Assembly (NCBI GenBank): GCA_017452265.1
Contig: JAFTMS010000032.1
Location: forward strand, 62,001 to 126,000
Origin: Bacteroidales bacterium
GTDB taxonomy: Bacteria > Bacteroidota > Bacteroidia > Bacteroidales > UBA932
Reading direction: 5' to 3'
DNA length: 64,000 nucleotides
This document shows, one piece after another, positions 34,348-42,490 of the stretch (its first letter is position 1; the number at the start of each line of letters is the position of its first letter). The notes below the pieces were generated by a model. That model saw nothing but the letters and a program-made list of their open reading frames with translations, did not search any database and was not told the origin of the DNA. Position numbers and translations under genes: made by a program.

Positions 34348-35511
34348 ATGGATTTCAAGAAACTTGCAAAGCAGTATAAGGATGAACTTCTCGATAACGT
34401 TCTTCCATTCTGGCTTGATAACTCTCAGGACAAGGAATACGGCGGATATTTCAGCTGTCTCGACCGTGACGGAAGTGTCTTTGATACAGACAAGTTCATA
34501 TGGCTTCAGGGCAGGGAAGTGTGGATGTTCGCCATGCTTTACAATAAGGTTGAGAAAAGACAGGAATGGCTTGATTGTGCGGTTCAGGGTGCGGAGTTCC
34601 TGAAGAAATATGCTCATGACGGCAATTACGATTTCTATTTCTCTGTGACACGCGAAGGCAAGCCGATCATTCAGCCGTACAACATATTCTCCAACACATT
34701 TGCCTGCATGGCGTTCGCACAGCTCGCCGAGGCGACAGGAAGCGATGAGTACAAGGAAATTGCACTCAAGACGTTCCAGAGGATTCTCGACCGCCGCAAC
34801 GATCCTAAGGGACGTTGGGAAAAGTCATATCCCGGTACGCGTCCTATGAAGGGATTCGCCCTGCCGATGATCATATGCAACATGGCTCTTGAGGTGGAGA
34901 ACATCCTGCCGGACAAGGATCTTCTGGACAAGACGATAGATGAGTGTCTTGGCGAGATTCTCAATGTATTCTATCAGCCGGATCTTGGAGTGATGCTTGA
35001 GAACGTTGCTCCTGACGGCACGCCGATAGACTGCTTTGAAGGACGCGAAATCAATCCTGGACACGATCTCGAGGCCCTCTGGTTCATGATGAACCTCGGT
35101 ATACGTCGCAACGACAAGGCCCTTATAGAGAAATGTGTGGAGATTTCCCTTCGTGTAATTGATTTCGGCTGGGACAAGGAATATGGCGGAATCTTCTATT
35201 TCCAGGACAGCAAGGGTGCTCCTATGCAGAAGCTCGAATGGGATCAGAAGCTCTGGTGGGTACACCTTGAGTCTGCGATCTGTATGATTAAGGGATATCA
35301 GCTCACAGGCAATCAGCAGTGCCTCGACTGGTTCGAAAAGCTCCATGAATATATGTGGAAGAACTTCAAGGATGCAGAGTATCCGGAGTGGTATGGTTAT
35401 CTGAACCGTCGCGGTGAAGTGCTTCTCACACTGAAGGGAGGAAAGTGGAAGGGATGCTTCCATGTCCCGAGAGGCCTGTATCAGATCTGGCAGATATTGG
35501 AGACGTTGTAA
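34348..35511 (+). CDS. N-acylglucosamine 2-epimerase (AGE family)
   Basis: 387 residues, no signal peptide, cytosolic. An alpha6/alpha6 barrel enzyme. The sequence follows true GlcNAc 2-epimerases (renin-binding-protein type) closely: GGYFSCLDRDGSVFDTDKF, WLQGREVWMFA, CFEGREINPGHDLEALWF at about residue 228, GGIFYFQDSKG, LEWDQKLWWVHLESA and the C-terminal EWYGYLNRRGEVLLTLKGG, GCFHVPRGLYQ. The catalytic His residues expected in NPGH and CFHVPR are present. It would interconvert GlcNAc and ManNAc. It lies 80 bp after the FAD oxidoreductase and is followed by a terminator, so it closes the PUL region and supports an amino-sugar substrate. Cellobiose or mannobiose epimerase is a less likely reading. 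Confidence 0.88.
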   Translation: MDFKKLAKQYKDELLDNVLPFWLDNSQDKEYGGYFSCLDRDGSVFDTDKFIWLQGREVWMFAMLYNKVEKRQEWLDCAVQGAEFLKKYAHDGNYDFYFSVTREGKPIIQPYNIFSNTFACMAFAQLAEATGSDEYKEIALKTFQRILDRRNDPKGRWEKSYPGTRPMKGFALPMIICNMALEVENILPDKDLLDKTIDECLGEILNVFYQPDLGVMLENVAPDGTPIDCFEGREINPGHDLEALWFMMNLGIRRNDKALIEKCVEISLRVIDFGWDKEYGGIFYFQDSKGAPMQKLEWDQKLWWVHLESAICMIKGYQLTGNQQCLDWFEKLHEYMWKNFKDAEYPEWYGYLNRRGEVLLTLKGGKWKGCFHVPRGLYQIWQILETL

Positions 35512-35536
35512 AAAATTCATTATAAACAGGATTCAG

Positions 35537-35571
35537 CGGTGGAGAGCTTACGGGCTTTCCACTGTTTTTTT
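35537..35571 (+). terminator. Rho-independent terminator after the epimerase gene
   Basis: CGGTGGAGAGC (35537-35547) pairs with GCTTTCCACTG (35554-35564), with two G-U pairs, followed by seven T (35565-35571). It lies 25 bp past the stop codon. Confidence 0.85.
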
Positions 35572-35679
35572 GTGTCTCCTCTCTTGCAGAATCATAAAAA
35601 AAAGAAAAACTTTTGTTGTTTTACCTGTTGTTTTATGGTTCGAGACGGTTGAGTGTTTGATTTGAAGAATACTCTTCGA

Positions 35680-35687
35680 TAATTTTG
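35680..35687 (+). promoter_or_regulatory. Putative -7 box for the DUF4906 gene
   Basis: TAATTTTG matches the -7 consensus, 30 bp upstream of ATG 35718. It overlaps the TTG at 35685, which argues against that codon as the start. Confidence 0.5.
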
Positions 35688-35717
35688 CCGGCGTTGAATT
35701 TTATAAATGCACCTGCC

Positions 35718-38543
35718 ATGAGACGATCGGCACTCTACATTTTCTTTTTACTTTTCACTATGATTTCCTGCATCACGCAGCCTGTCTCTCCTGAACCCGA
35801 AGGGGAGTTTCAAGGTAGTGAGATGTCGGTCATCCGAATTTCTGTTGCCTTTGACCGGATGACGCGAAGCTCCGTCGTATCCGATGAGTACGCAGTGCGG
35901 GATGTGGGAATTTATGCCTTTGCGCATGGCGCTCTCGTGACGGGTGCTTTTTATGACTGTTCGTCCGGTCTACCGGATGATATGGAACTGAATCTGCCCT
36001 CAGGGCAATCTTACAGCATTTACGCTGTCGCAAATGCCGGCTTTTCGGAATGCCCTGAACAAGAGGGGGATATGAAGGACTTTGTCATATCTGTCGAAAA
36101 CTTGTCTGCACTTCAGGGATGTCTTCCGATGGTATGGAAGGGTAGTCTTGATGTCATTGTCGGAGACTATGGACTGGATATAGGACTTGTTCCTCTTGCC
36201 GCCAAAGTGCAGTTCAGCATTGATGACAGACTGCTCGGAGGTCTGGAGGTGACGTCCGTCAGACTGCGTCAGGGTGCACTGGCTGTCAGGCCTTTTGCTG
36301 AAGGAGGCTCCCGTGCGGAATCTCCTGGTGAGGCTGCTGACGGGGATTGGGCTTCGCCAGAGGATCTGGATATGCTGAATCAAGGAGGAGGCATCTTTCT
36401 GTATGCTTTGGAGAACTGCCAGGGGACACTGCTTCCAGGCAATGAAGACCCATGGAAAAAGATACCTGACGGTCTTTCCGAAGAATTGGCCGGATTATGC
36501 ACTTATATTGAGGTCGGATGCCGTTTCCACGAAAATACGGAATATGGCTCTCCCCAAGGTGTCGTGAGGTATCGGATATTTCTCGGACAGGATGCACTGA
36601 CAGATTTCAATGTCCGGCGCAATTCCGTGCAGAGTATTTCTCTGGTACCGACGGAGACGGGCCTTGCGAAGCTGAGCTGGATGATTGACGCCTCGGAGAT
36701 GTATCGTTATGGTGGGGTGGTCGAAGGAGCATTCCATGAGGAGAATTTCCATGAACCGGATGATTTCTATGTCACTGAACGTGTCCTTTTCCGTTATTGT
36801 CTTGATGAAACGGCAAGCGACTTCTGGAAGGACAGGGAATATGTTGTCACGGGGTTGTCTTCTGAAGGAAAAGAGACCGTCTCTTTTGCAGGACATAAGG
36901 AAATGTCACCGGGAGTGTGGGAGTGCATCGGAACATGCAGGAGTGCGGGAGACTTTGACGTTTGGCTTGTAGATGCTGATGGGGTCAAGGTCACATGCCT
37001 GGCAGAAGGTGGCCGGGTGAAAATGCCTGCACTCGTCATTGGTGACGGAGGACAATATGCCGGTTATGATAAGGTGGAGCCTGAACGGCAGCATCCCGAC
37101 CTGTATATAAATGGCGAAGCCATGCTCATTCATGCATATCTTGCCGATGATGAAGGCTTCAATCTGAATCAAGGCCATGGGTGCGATATGTCCCTTCTGG
37201 AGCCGCAGGTCGTTTCCGGTGCTTTGAAGGAATCCTTGACATTCTCGTTCCGGTCAGGAGCAAGTGGTGACAGAGGCCCGGTCATGGAAATATGTCTTTC
37301 ATGTCCGAATGACGGACGCAGTCCGGAGCGGAACCGTCTGCTTTGCAAGGCTCTCAGGGGCGTGTCTGAAGAGTCGCATCTGTGTGAGAAATTTACAGGA
37401 CTTTCTGTCGCTTTGCCTTTCCGGCTGCGTGCAGATGATGTCACGGTCACTCTGGAATCGGCCTCGTCGCTTTTCCCGGATTGCAATACCGGCTCCATGT
37501 ACCGGGTCAGGAACCGCTCCTGCCTTCCTTTCAAGGTCAGAGGATGGCGCCTGCTGGATGCTGATTATGACGGAAATGCCGCAGATTATGAAGCTGCGGT
37601 TGAAAGGTCGGATGGTAAGGTCGTACTTGGCCGTATATGTGCTACGGCCGGCAGGACTTATTATAGTCCGTTGTATGTCTCTTGCTTGCCGGAGGTGCTC
37701 TGCTCTTTCGAAGAGCCGGCGGCGGTCTATGTCCGTGATGGTGAGACCGTCTGCTTCCCTGCGGATGATGGAGGCATAAGCGTTGAGAATGCCTGCGATG
37801 CTGTTTTCATGGACAGAAAAGTGTCTTCTGATGGCAGTGTCATGTATCCCCGTCCTGTTTCTGTATCGCACGTTTTGTCTGCCGTGATGCTTTATGAAGG
37901 CTCAGAAATTCTTGAAATCCATGGAGTTGCTGAGGCGGATGATGAAGTTGACAGGAAGATTGTCCATATTGATATGCGTTTTGGCGAGGACAACAGGCTG
38001 CTGGCATCATCGTCAGAGGAAATGACGCTGAAAACCAGGGTGCATGGGACTTTGAGGAGCCATATAAGGACTTTGAAGGGCAATGACTGGCTGTTCGGTA
38101 TCGGTACTTCGTGCAGGTATTATAAGAATGAATATGGCTTCGATTCCGGATATGCTGCTGTGGCGCTGTCGGATGATCCGGTTGTGGTGGATGCTTCGGT
38201 GGTGCATGATGCTTTTGAATATATAAGGACAGTCGAGTACTGGTCCAGATATGATTTTGAAGATCGTCGTGAGGTCTTGAAGCCGTATGCCTTCTCGATG
38301 GGAGTGGATTTTCTGCCGGATGAAGATGTCTGTCTTGCCGTGAATTTTCCTGACAGGCTCATATATGACTATCGCAATGTCGATATAGATTATGGAAACC
38401 ATCTCTCCGAACCTCCGTCTACGTGGGGCCATAGCTGCAAGGACAGCCCTGATGGAGGCGTGTTCAAGGACGAAAAGGTCACGATGGAATTCACCGTGGC
38501 CTCGGATATCGACACTGGCGTCACGCTGATCACAGCAAGATAA
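35718..38543 (+). CDS. Large DUF4906-type (fimbrillin-like) lipoprotein
   Basis: 941 residues from ATG 35718. Lipoprotein signal (ALYIFFLLFTMISC). The N-terminal third follows the DUF4906/Mfa-like pattern: VRDVGIYAFAHGALV, LPSGQSYSIYAVANAGF (the fimbrillin-type YxIYAVAN strand), VPLAAKVQFSIDD, and GIFLYALENCQGTLLPGNEDPWKK. This is followed by CTYIEVGCRF and a stretch on the way to about residue 320. The remaining 600 residues are beta-rich modules I cannot assign. DUF4906 proteins are usually accessory or tip components of Bacteroidales type V pili, but no major fimbrillin, anchor or usher-like gene is next to it here. Probably surface exposed. Confidence 0.75.
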   Translation: MRRSALYIFFLLFTMISCITQPVSPEPEGEFQGSEMSVIRISVAFDRMTRSSVVSDEYAVRDVGIYAFAHGALVTGAFYDCSSGLPDDMELNLPSGQSYSIYAVANAGFSECPEQEGDMKDFVISVENLSALQGCLPMVWKGSLDVIVGDYGLDIGLVPLAAKVQFSIDDRLLGGLEVTSVRLRQGALAVRPFAEGGSRAESPGEAADGDWASPEDLDMLNQGGGIFLYALENCQGTLLPGNEDPWKKIPDGLSEELAGLCTYIEVGCRFHENTEYGSPQGVVRYRIFLGQDALTDFNVRRNSVQSISLVPTETGLAKLSWMIDASEMYRYGGVVEGAFHEENFHEPDDFYVTERVLFRYCLDETASDFWKDREYVVTGLSSEGKETVSFAGHKEMSPGVWECIGTCRSAGDFDVWLVDADGVKVTCLAEGGRVKMPALVIGDGGQYAGYDKVEPERQHPDLYINGEAMLIHAYLADDEGFNLNQGHGCDMSLLEPQVVSGALKESLTFSFRSGASGDRGPVMEICLSCPNDGRSPERNRLLCKALRGVSEESHLCEKFTGLSVALPFRLRADDVTVTLESASSLFPDCNTGSMYRVRNRSCLPFKVRGWRLLDADYDGNAADYEAAVERSDGKVVLGRICATAGRTYYSPLYVSCLPEVLCSFEEPAAVYVRDGETVCFPADDGGISVENACDAVFMDRKVSSDGSVMYPRPVSVSHVLSAVMLYEGSEILEIHGVAEADDEVDRKIVHIDMRFGEDNRLLASSSEEMTLKTRVHGTLRSHIRTLKGNDWLFGIGTSCRYYKNEYGFDSGYAAVALSDDPVVVDASVVHDAFEYIRTVEYWSRYDFEDRREVLKPYAFSMGVDFLPDEDVCLAVNFPDRLIYDYRNVDIDYGNHLSEPPSTWGHSCKDSPDGGVFKDEKVTMEFTVASDIDTGVTLITAR

Positions 38544-38570
38544 CCATTTGGAACATACTTATTTTATCTT

Positions 38571-38578
38571 TACATTTG
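38571..38578 (+). promoter_or_regulatory. -7-like TACATTTG abutting a start codon
   Basis: TACATTTG fits TAnnTTTG but ends only 2 bp before ATG 38581. A transcript from it would be leaderless or would begin inside the gene. Confidence 0.35.
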
Positions 38579-38580
38579 CA

Positions 38581-38787
38581 ATGGAAAATACCAAACCTGT
38601 TTCGGTCTGGGAAAAGGTCGCAGACTTTTTGATGGACATAGCAAAATATGTACTGACGGTGGTAATCATTACATCGGCATTCGAGGAACTTTCTGAATAC
38701 GGATGGATGATGTATCTCTGCGGTATGGCTGGCGCTGCAATATTGTTTGTTTTGAGTGTCCTGATTTTGAATTACAGAAAGATGTAG
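38581..38787 (+). CDS. Small two-TM membrane protein (possibly DUF6722)
   Basis: 68 residues from ATG 38581. An amphipathic N-terminus (SVWEKVADFLMDIAKYV) leads into two hydrophobic segments, about residues 20-37 and 42-62, and ends LNYRKM. Size and layout fit the small Bacteroidales membrane proteins annotated DUF6722, though I cannot confirm this. Function unknown. It lies 37 bp after the DUF4906 gene and 2 bp before an even smaller membrane ORF, so the three could form one unit. Confidence 0.65.
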   Translation: MENTKPVSVWEKVADFLMDIAKYVLTVVIITSAFEELSEYGWMMYLCGMAGAAILFVLSVLILNYRKM

Positions 38788-38789
38788 CT

Positions 38790-38903
38790 ATGAGAACGAC
38801 AATCATTTTTATCGGTATGATAGTTTTCGGCATCGCCGGTATAATTTTCGTGTCTACGAAAAAAGGCCGCGCCTGGATGCGTAAGATAGAGGATGGTGAG
38901 TAG
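38790..38903 (+). CDS. 37-residue single-TM microprotein
   Basis: The start is ATG 38790, 2 bp after the preceding stop. Predicted sequence: a 19-residue hydrophobic helix (TIIFIGMIVFGIAGIIFVS) followed by a basic tail (TKKGRAWMRKIEDGE), giving an N-out or N-in single-pass membrane peptide. A longer in-frame ORF from 38703 overlaps the upstream gene and contains no supporting signal. The tight spacing, hydrophobicity and clean stop support a real gene, but conservation is untested. Confidence 0.5.
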   Translation: MRTTIIFIGMIVFGIAGIIFVSTKKGRAWMRKIEDGE

Positions 38904-38907
38904 CTTT

Positions 38908-40323
38908 TCAGCGCTCAACCGTCTCCCTGTATACCCTTCCGAACCTGTCGGTCACCCGCACCTCGATTTTCTTCGCGTCCGGTGAGAGCGGTGCCCTGAA
39001 CATATTGTCTGTCTGGGCGGCGTATACCCAGCTTCTCTTGAGCGAAGACGGATCCCTGTAGCATTCACGTGCAAGCGGATCCTGTGTCCTGAAACGCTCC
39101 ATCTCGCATTTCAGCACTCCGTCTTCAAAGTATTCCACCTTCCAGAGCGGATCATAATCCCATATGTTTGCGATGACATATCCCTTGTGCTGCGGGTCGT
39201 CTGTATACACCTTCATCTGGTAGTCGAAAGGATGTCCGCAGCCTTTGTAGGTCCAGCTGATTTCATCTCCATCAATCTCATAGACCTTATATCCGACAGG
39301 CGAACCGTCGATGCAGACCGGACCGCACCACCATGCTCCGCAGAGGCCCGCGATGTTGTGCTCGCTGATGTTGCCGCTGATGATCTCATGGTCGGCGGTG
39401 TGCATGTGGCCCGAAAGGATGAGGGCCTTGTACGGTTCGAGCATGGCATAGAATGCCGTCTTGTTGCAGAGGTTGTCGCCGATGATGTCGTAACGGAACG
39501 CATCCCGGTCGGATTTGTCGAGAGTGGTCGGTATGTGCAGTGAAACTATCACTGTGGAACCTTCCGGCACATGTGCGAGGTCGCTTTCCAGCCAGTGGAG
39601 CTGCCTTTCGTCGAGATATCCGATGTAGAAATAATCGCGTCCTACATAGAAGTTGTCATTCAGCACGACATAATGCACTTTTCCGACATTGAACGAATAC
39701 CACGCCGGGCCGTACATGTCCTGATAGTTCGTCATGGATGTTTCGTACGAACGTCCCCAGTTGGTCATGTCGTGGTTGCCGATGACATATCGGTAGTCTA
39801 TGCCCGTCCTCGCCATGATTTCGTTGTATTCCGGATATATCGAATGGTCCCATCCTACGATGTCTCCCAGACAGAGACCGAAAGTGTAGTCTCCGTCCAG
39901 CCCCTTGACGGTAGCTGCCATGTCGTCGGCATAGACGGCAAGTTCGGGCAGCTCGCTTCGTTCGCTGATCTGAGGGTCTGCAACCACCACAATGTTGTGT
40001 CTGGTGTCGTCTTTGTCGTTAGGTGTCAGCGTAAAACCATAGTTCTTCACTCCGTCCTTCAGTTCTCTGTAGAAAAGGTCGCCACCTTTAAGCGTAGAGG
40101 ATGTGTAGCCGGTGGGAGTGCTTATGAACACGAAACGGCTGTCGTCGTCTGCATCCATTCTGAACCGCCCTTTGGCATCGGTGACGGTCGTGTTGAGCCC
40201 GTCGGAAACGACGACATCAGCTACTCCTCTGCCGTCAGTATCCTTCACCGTACCCTTTATGTCCCTTGCCGCCATGCTGCATACGGATGCGGCGCACAGT
40301 ATAATCGTAAATATGTGTTTCAT
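38908..40323 (-). CDS. Three-domain calcineurin-like phosphoesterase
   Basis: 471 residues. Signal peptide (to about SMAA), then an N-terminal carboxypeptidase-regulatory-like beta-sandwich (IKGTVKDTDGRGVADVVVSD, TVTDAKGRFRMDAD), then the metallophosphoesterase domain: VVVADPQIS (DxQ in place of DxH), LCLGDIVGWDH, YVIGNHDMTNW, IVSLHIPTT and LSGHMHTADH. A C-terminal beta domain from about residue 340 completes the MetallophosN/Metallophos/MetallophosC architecture common in Bacteroidota. Probably periplasmic. It forms a minus-strand pair with the CE2-type esterase 6 bp upstream. Substrate unknown; a sugar phosphodiester is possible by analogy. Confidence 0.88.
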   Translation of the reverse strand: MKHIFTIILCAASVCSMAARDIKGTVKDTDGRGVADVVVSDGLNTTVTDAKGRFRMDADDDSRFVFISTPTGYTSSTLKGGDLFYRELKDGVKNYGFTLTPNDKDDTRHNIVVVADPQISERSELPELAVYADDMAATVKGLDGDYTFGLCLGDIVGWDHSIYPEYNEIMARTGIDYRYVIGNHDMTNWGRSYETSMTNYQDMYGPAWYSFNVGKVHYVVLNDNFYVGRDYFYIGYLDERQLHWLESDLAHVPEGSTVIVSLHIPTTLDKSDRDAFRYDIIGDNLCNKTAFYAMLEPYKALILSGHMHTADHEIISGNISEHNIAGLCGAWWCGPVCIDGSPVGYKVYEIDGDEISWTYKGCGHPFDYQMKVYTDDPQHKGYVIANIWDYDPLWKVEYFEDGVLKCEMERFRTQDPLARECYRDPSSLKRSWVYAAQTDNMFRAPLSPDAKKIEVRVTDRFGRVYRETVER

Positions 40324-40329
40324 AGTCTG

Positions 40330-41445
40330 TTACTTATAAGGCTTCTCTTCCATCTCCCATCCTGTAAGCGTCGATATGTACGGGATCATGCAGCTCGCCA
40401 CCTTGATGTGTCCCTTGTAATTCGGATGCCAGCTCGCTCCGAGGTCTCCCTCATAATTGTGGGCGAAGTTTGATATGGTCATATATGCCACATTCTTCAA
40501 ACTGCTCACTACCACGGCATTACGGATGTAGTCGTATGTGTATGGATTTGCATTCGAACCCATACAGAGAATCGGGATGTTCTCTCCGTAGTTCTCCTTG
40601 ATCTTCTGAAGCAGGGATATGTAGTTGTTTCTGAAGTTTACTTCAAGAGGCTGCTCTCCGGTGGAGAAATCATTGGTACACAGATATATGACCACGATGT
40701 CAGGAGTGTATGCTCCCATTTCCGGTGTCCATGCCACGGTCTTGTCCGCATTGAAGGCCTGTTTGTATCGGTGAGGCATGTGGTAGCCTGCTCCTGCGTT
40801 GTCGTAGTTCCTTGCAATTCCCTGACCGGAATGACTGACGAGATTGTAGTCTGCATTGAAATAACGTGATGCTATGGCTGCGTAGGTGAGGTTGCAGTTC
40901 TCGGTCTCGGCAAGGAACGGATCGTTCCTGTCGTTGCTTTCAGTGCCGTAACCGCATGTGTATGAATCACCTATGAACTCGATGTGCCTTTCCTTGCGTC
41001 CGTCTGCCTGCAGTACGTCTCCATGCGTCAGGAATGAATGCACCGTGAAGCGTCCCTGCTCGCCCTCCGTTCTCTTCTGAAGGATGACCTCATGCTCTCC
41101 TTTGCCGAGGCCCTCCGCCAGAACGACAAGCGTGTCCTTCGCTCCGACAAGAAATTTCCTGTCAGCAACCGGGCACATGTCCTTGTCCACCCAAAGGTTG
41201 AACCAGCAGTTCTTTGTGTCCGAGCACTTCATGGCGAGATAATCGCCGTTGAAATTCACGCGGAAATATACTCCGCTCCAGTCGTAGGATACGGAACCGT
41301 CCTCGTTGGCGACTGTACGTCCGGTATATTCGATACGGCTGTCCGAAGCCTTTGTGACCGTCGGCTCGACATTCTTCTTTGCCGAAAGGTCGGCGCAAAT
41401 GGCAAGCCCGCAGGCTGCCAGGAAAATTGCAAGTCTTTTATGCAT
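40330..41445 (-). CDS. CE2-type SGNH acetyl esterase
   Basis: 371 residues with a signal peptide (residues 1-22). The N-terminal jelly-roll domain (about 30-140: SRIEYTGRT, VSYDWSGVYFRVNF, GKGEHEVILQKRTEG) is followed by an SGNH domain with IEFIGDSYTCGYGTE (nucleophile Ser, about residue 158), SHSGQGIARNY, IYLCTNDFS (Asn block) and SWHPNYKGH containing the catalytic His. This two-domain layout matches carbohydrate esterase family 2 enzymes, which deacetylate xylo-, gluco- or mannan-type sugars. In a unit with the phosphoesterase at 38908. The adjacent GH3 gene on the other strand suggests a hemicellulose-degrading context. Confidence 0.88.
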   Translation of the reverse strand: MHKRLAIFLAACGLAICADLSAKKNVEPTVTKASDSRIEYTGRTVANEDGSVSYDWSGVYFRVNFNGDYLAMKCSDTKNCWFNLWVDKDMCPVADRKFLVGAKDTLVVLAEGLGKGEHEVILQKRTEGEQGRFTVHSFLTHGDVLQADGRKERHIEFIGDSYTCGYGTESNDRNDPFLAETENCNLTYAAIASRYFNADYNLVSHSGQGIARNYDNAGAGYHMPHRYKQAFNADKTVAWTPEMGAYTPDIVVIYLCTNDFSTGEQPLEVNFRNNYISLLQKIKENYGENIPILCMGSNANPYTYDYIRNAVVVSSLKNVAYMTISNFAHNYEGDLGASWHPNYKGHIKVASCMIPYISTLTGWEMEEKPYK

Positions 41446-41552
41446 GGTATTTCGTTTTTAAGCGGTAAAGATACGTATAATTATTAAAATTTCTTAATAA
41501 ATCTGGCGTTATTATGAAAATTTTCTTATTTGCTAAAATCCACATGATTGAC

Positions 41553-41560
41553 TATATTTG
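41553..41560 (+). promoter_or_regulatory. Promoter -7 box for the HAD-GH3 unit
   Basis: TATATTTG fits the -7 consensus, 24 bp upstream of ATG 41585. A TTTG at 41529-41532 lies 20 bp upstream, close to the expected -33 position. Confidence 0.6.
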
Positions 41561-41584
41561 TGACCGCTTAATTTTAACCGGAAA

Positions 41585-42472
41585 ATGACACAGAACCATA
41601 ATCAGAGCCTCACTCCTGAGTTGAAGGCGAAACTGGCGAAAATCAAACATCTGGCCCTCGATATGGACGGGACCATTTACATGGGAAGCACGCTCTTCCC
41701 GTTCACAAAGAAGTTTCTTTCAGACATGTCTGAAGCGGGAATCGGATATTCCTTCCTGACAAACAATCCTTCCAAGTCTGTCGCAGACTATCTAAAGAAA
41801 CTGGAAGGCCTCGGCATTGAGGCGGATGAAGGAAACATGTACACGACATCCCTTGCAGCCATAGACTACATCAAGGCTCATTATCCTGATGCGAAGCGCC
41901 TCTTTCTGCTCGGCACCCCAAGCATGATCTCGCAGTTCGAGAAGGCCGGCTTCGAATCATGCGCAGACGATCCGGACGATGTTCCTGACGTGCTGGTGGC
42001 CGCTTTCGACATGACGCTCGAGTATCCGCGCCTCTGCCGTGCCGCATGGTGGGCCTCACAGGGTATTCCATACGTCGCCACGAATCCGGACCGTGTATGC
42101 CCGACAGACCAGAAGGTCGTCCTCGTGGACTGCGGCTCCATCTGTAAATGCATAGAGCATGCAACCGGGCGCAAACCTGACATAACGCTCGGAAAACCGG
42201 ACCCGAACATGCTCAAGGGCATCCTCGACCGTCACGGGCTTAAGCCGGAAGAGATTGCGATGGTGGGAGACCGTATATATACGGATACGGCCATGGCCCA
42301 TAATGCAGGTGCCTTCGGTGTGCTTGTGCTTTCCGGTGAAACGACGCTTGCGACAGCGGAGGCGGTGGCTGAGGATGCAAGGACAAACCCTGCTCCGGAG
42401 TTCTTCCCGCCGGATCTCATCTGCCGCGACATAAAGGAGCTCGGAGAACTGCTGCTTCAGGCAAGAGAATAA
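41585..42472 (+). CDS. HAD-IIA family phosphatase (NagD-like)
   Basis: 295 residues, no signal peptide. Motif I is LALDMDGTIYMGS (nucleophile Asp about residue 24), motif II is FLTNNPSKSV (Thr/Asn), and the C-terminal block ITLGKPDPNMLKGI with EIAMVGDRIYTDTAMAHNAG gives motifs III and IV. The layout, with the cap between motifs II and III, is the NagD/p-nitrophenylphosphatase subclass, active on small phosphates such as UMP or sugar phosphates. It lies 18 bp upstream of the GH3 gene and may share its promoter. The specific substrate is unknown. Confidence 0.9.
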   Translation: MTQNHNQSLTPELKAKLAKIKHLALDMDGTIYMGSTLFPFTKKFLSDMSEAGIGYSFLTNNPSKSVADYLKKLEGLGIEADEGNMYTTSLAAIDYIKAHYPDAKRLFLLGTPSMISQFEKAGFESCADDPDDVPDVLVAAFDMTLEYPRLCRAAWWASQGIPYVATNPDRVCPTDQKVVLVDCGSICKCIEHATGRKPDITLGKPDPNMLKGILDRHGLKPEEIAMVGDRIYTDTAMAHNAGAFGVLVLSGETTLATAEAVAEDARTNPAPEFFPPDLICRDIKELGELLLQARE

Positions 42473-42490
42473 TCAAAAACACAAGATCAT

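Noticed and set aside
36685..36972. Overlapping frames inside the DUF4906 gene as possible separate genes
   Set aside because: The long frame with lipoprotein signal and DUF4906 motifs explains the region, and the alternatives show no motifs.
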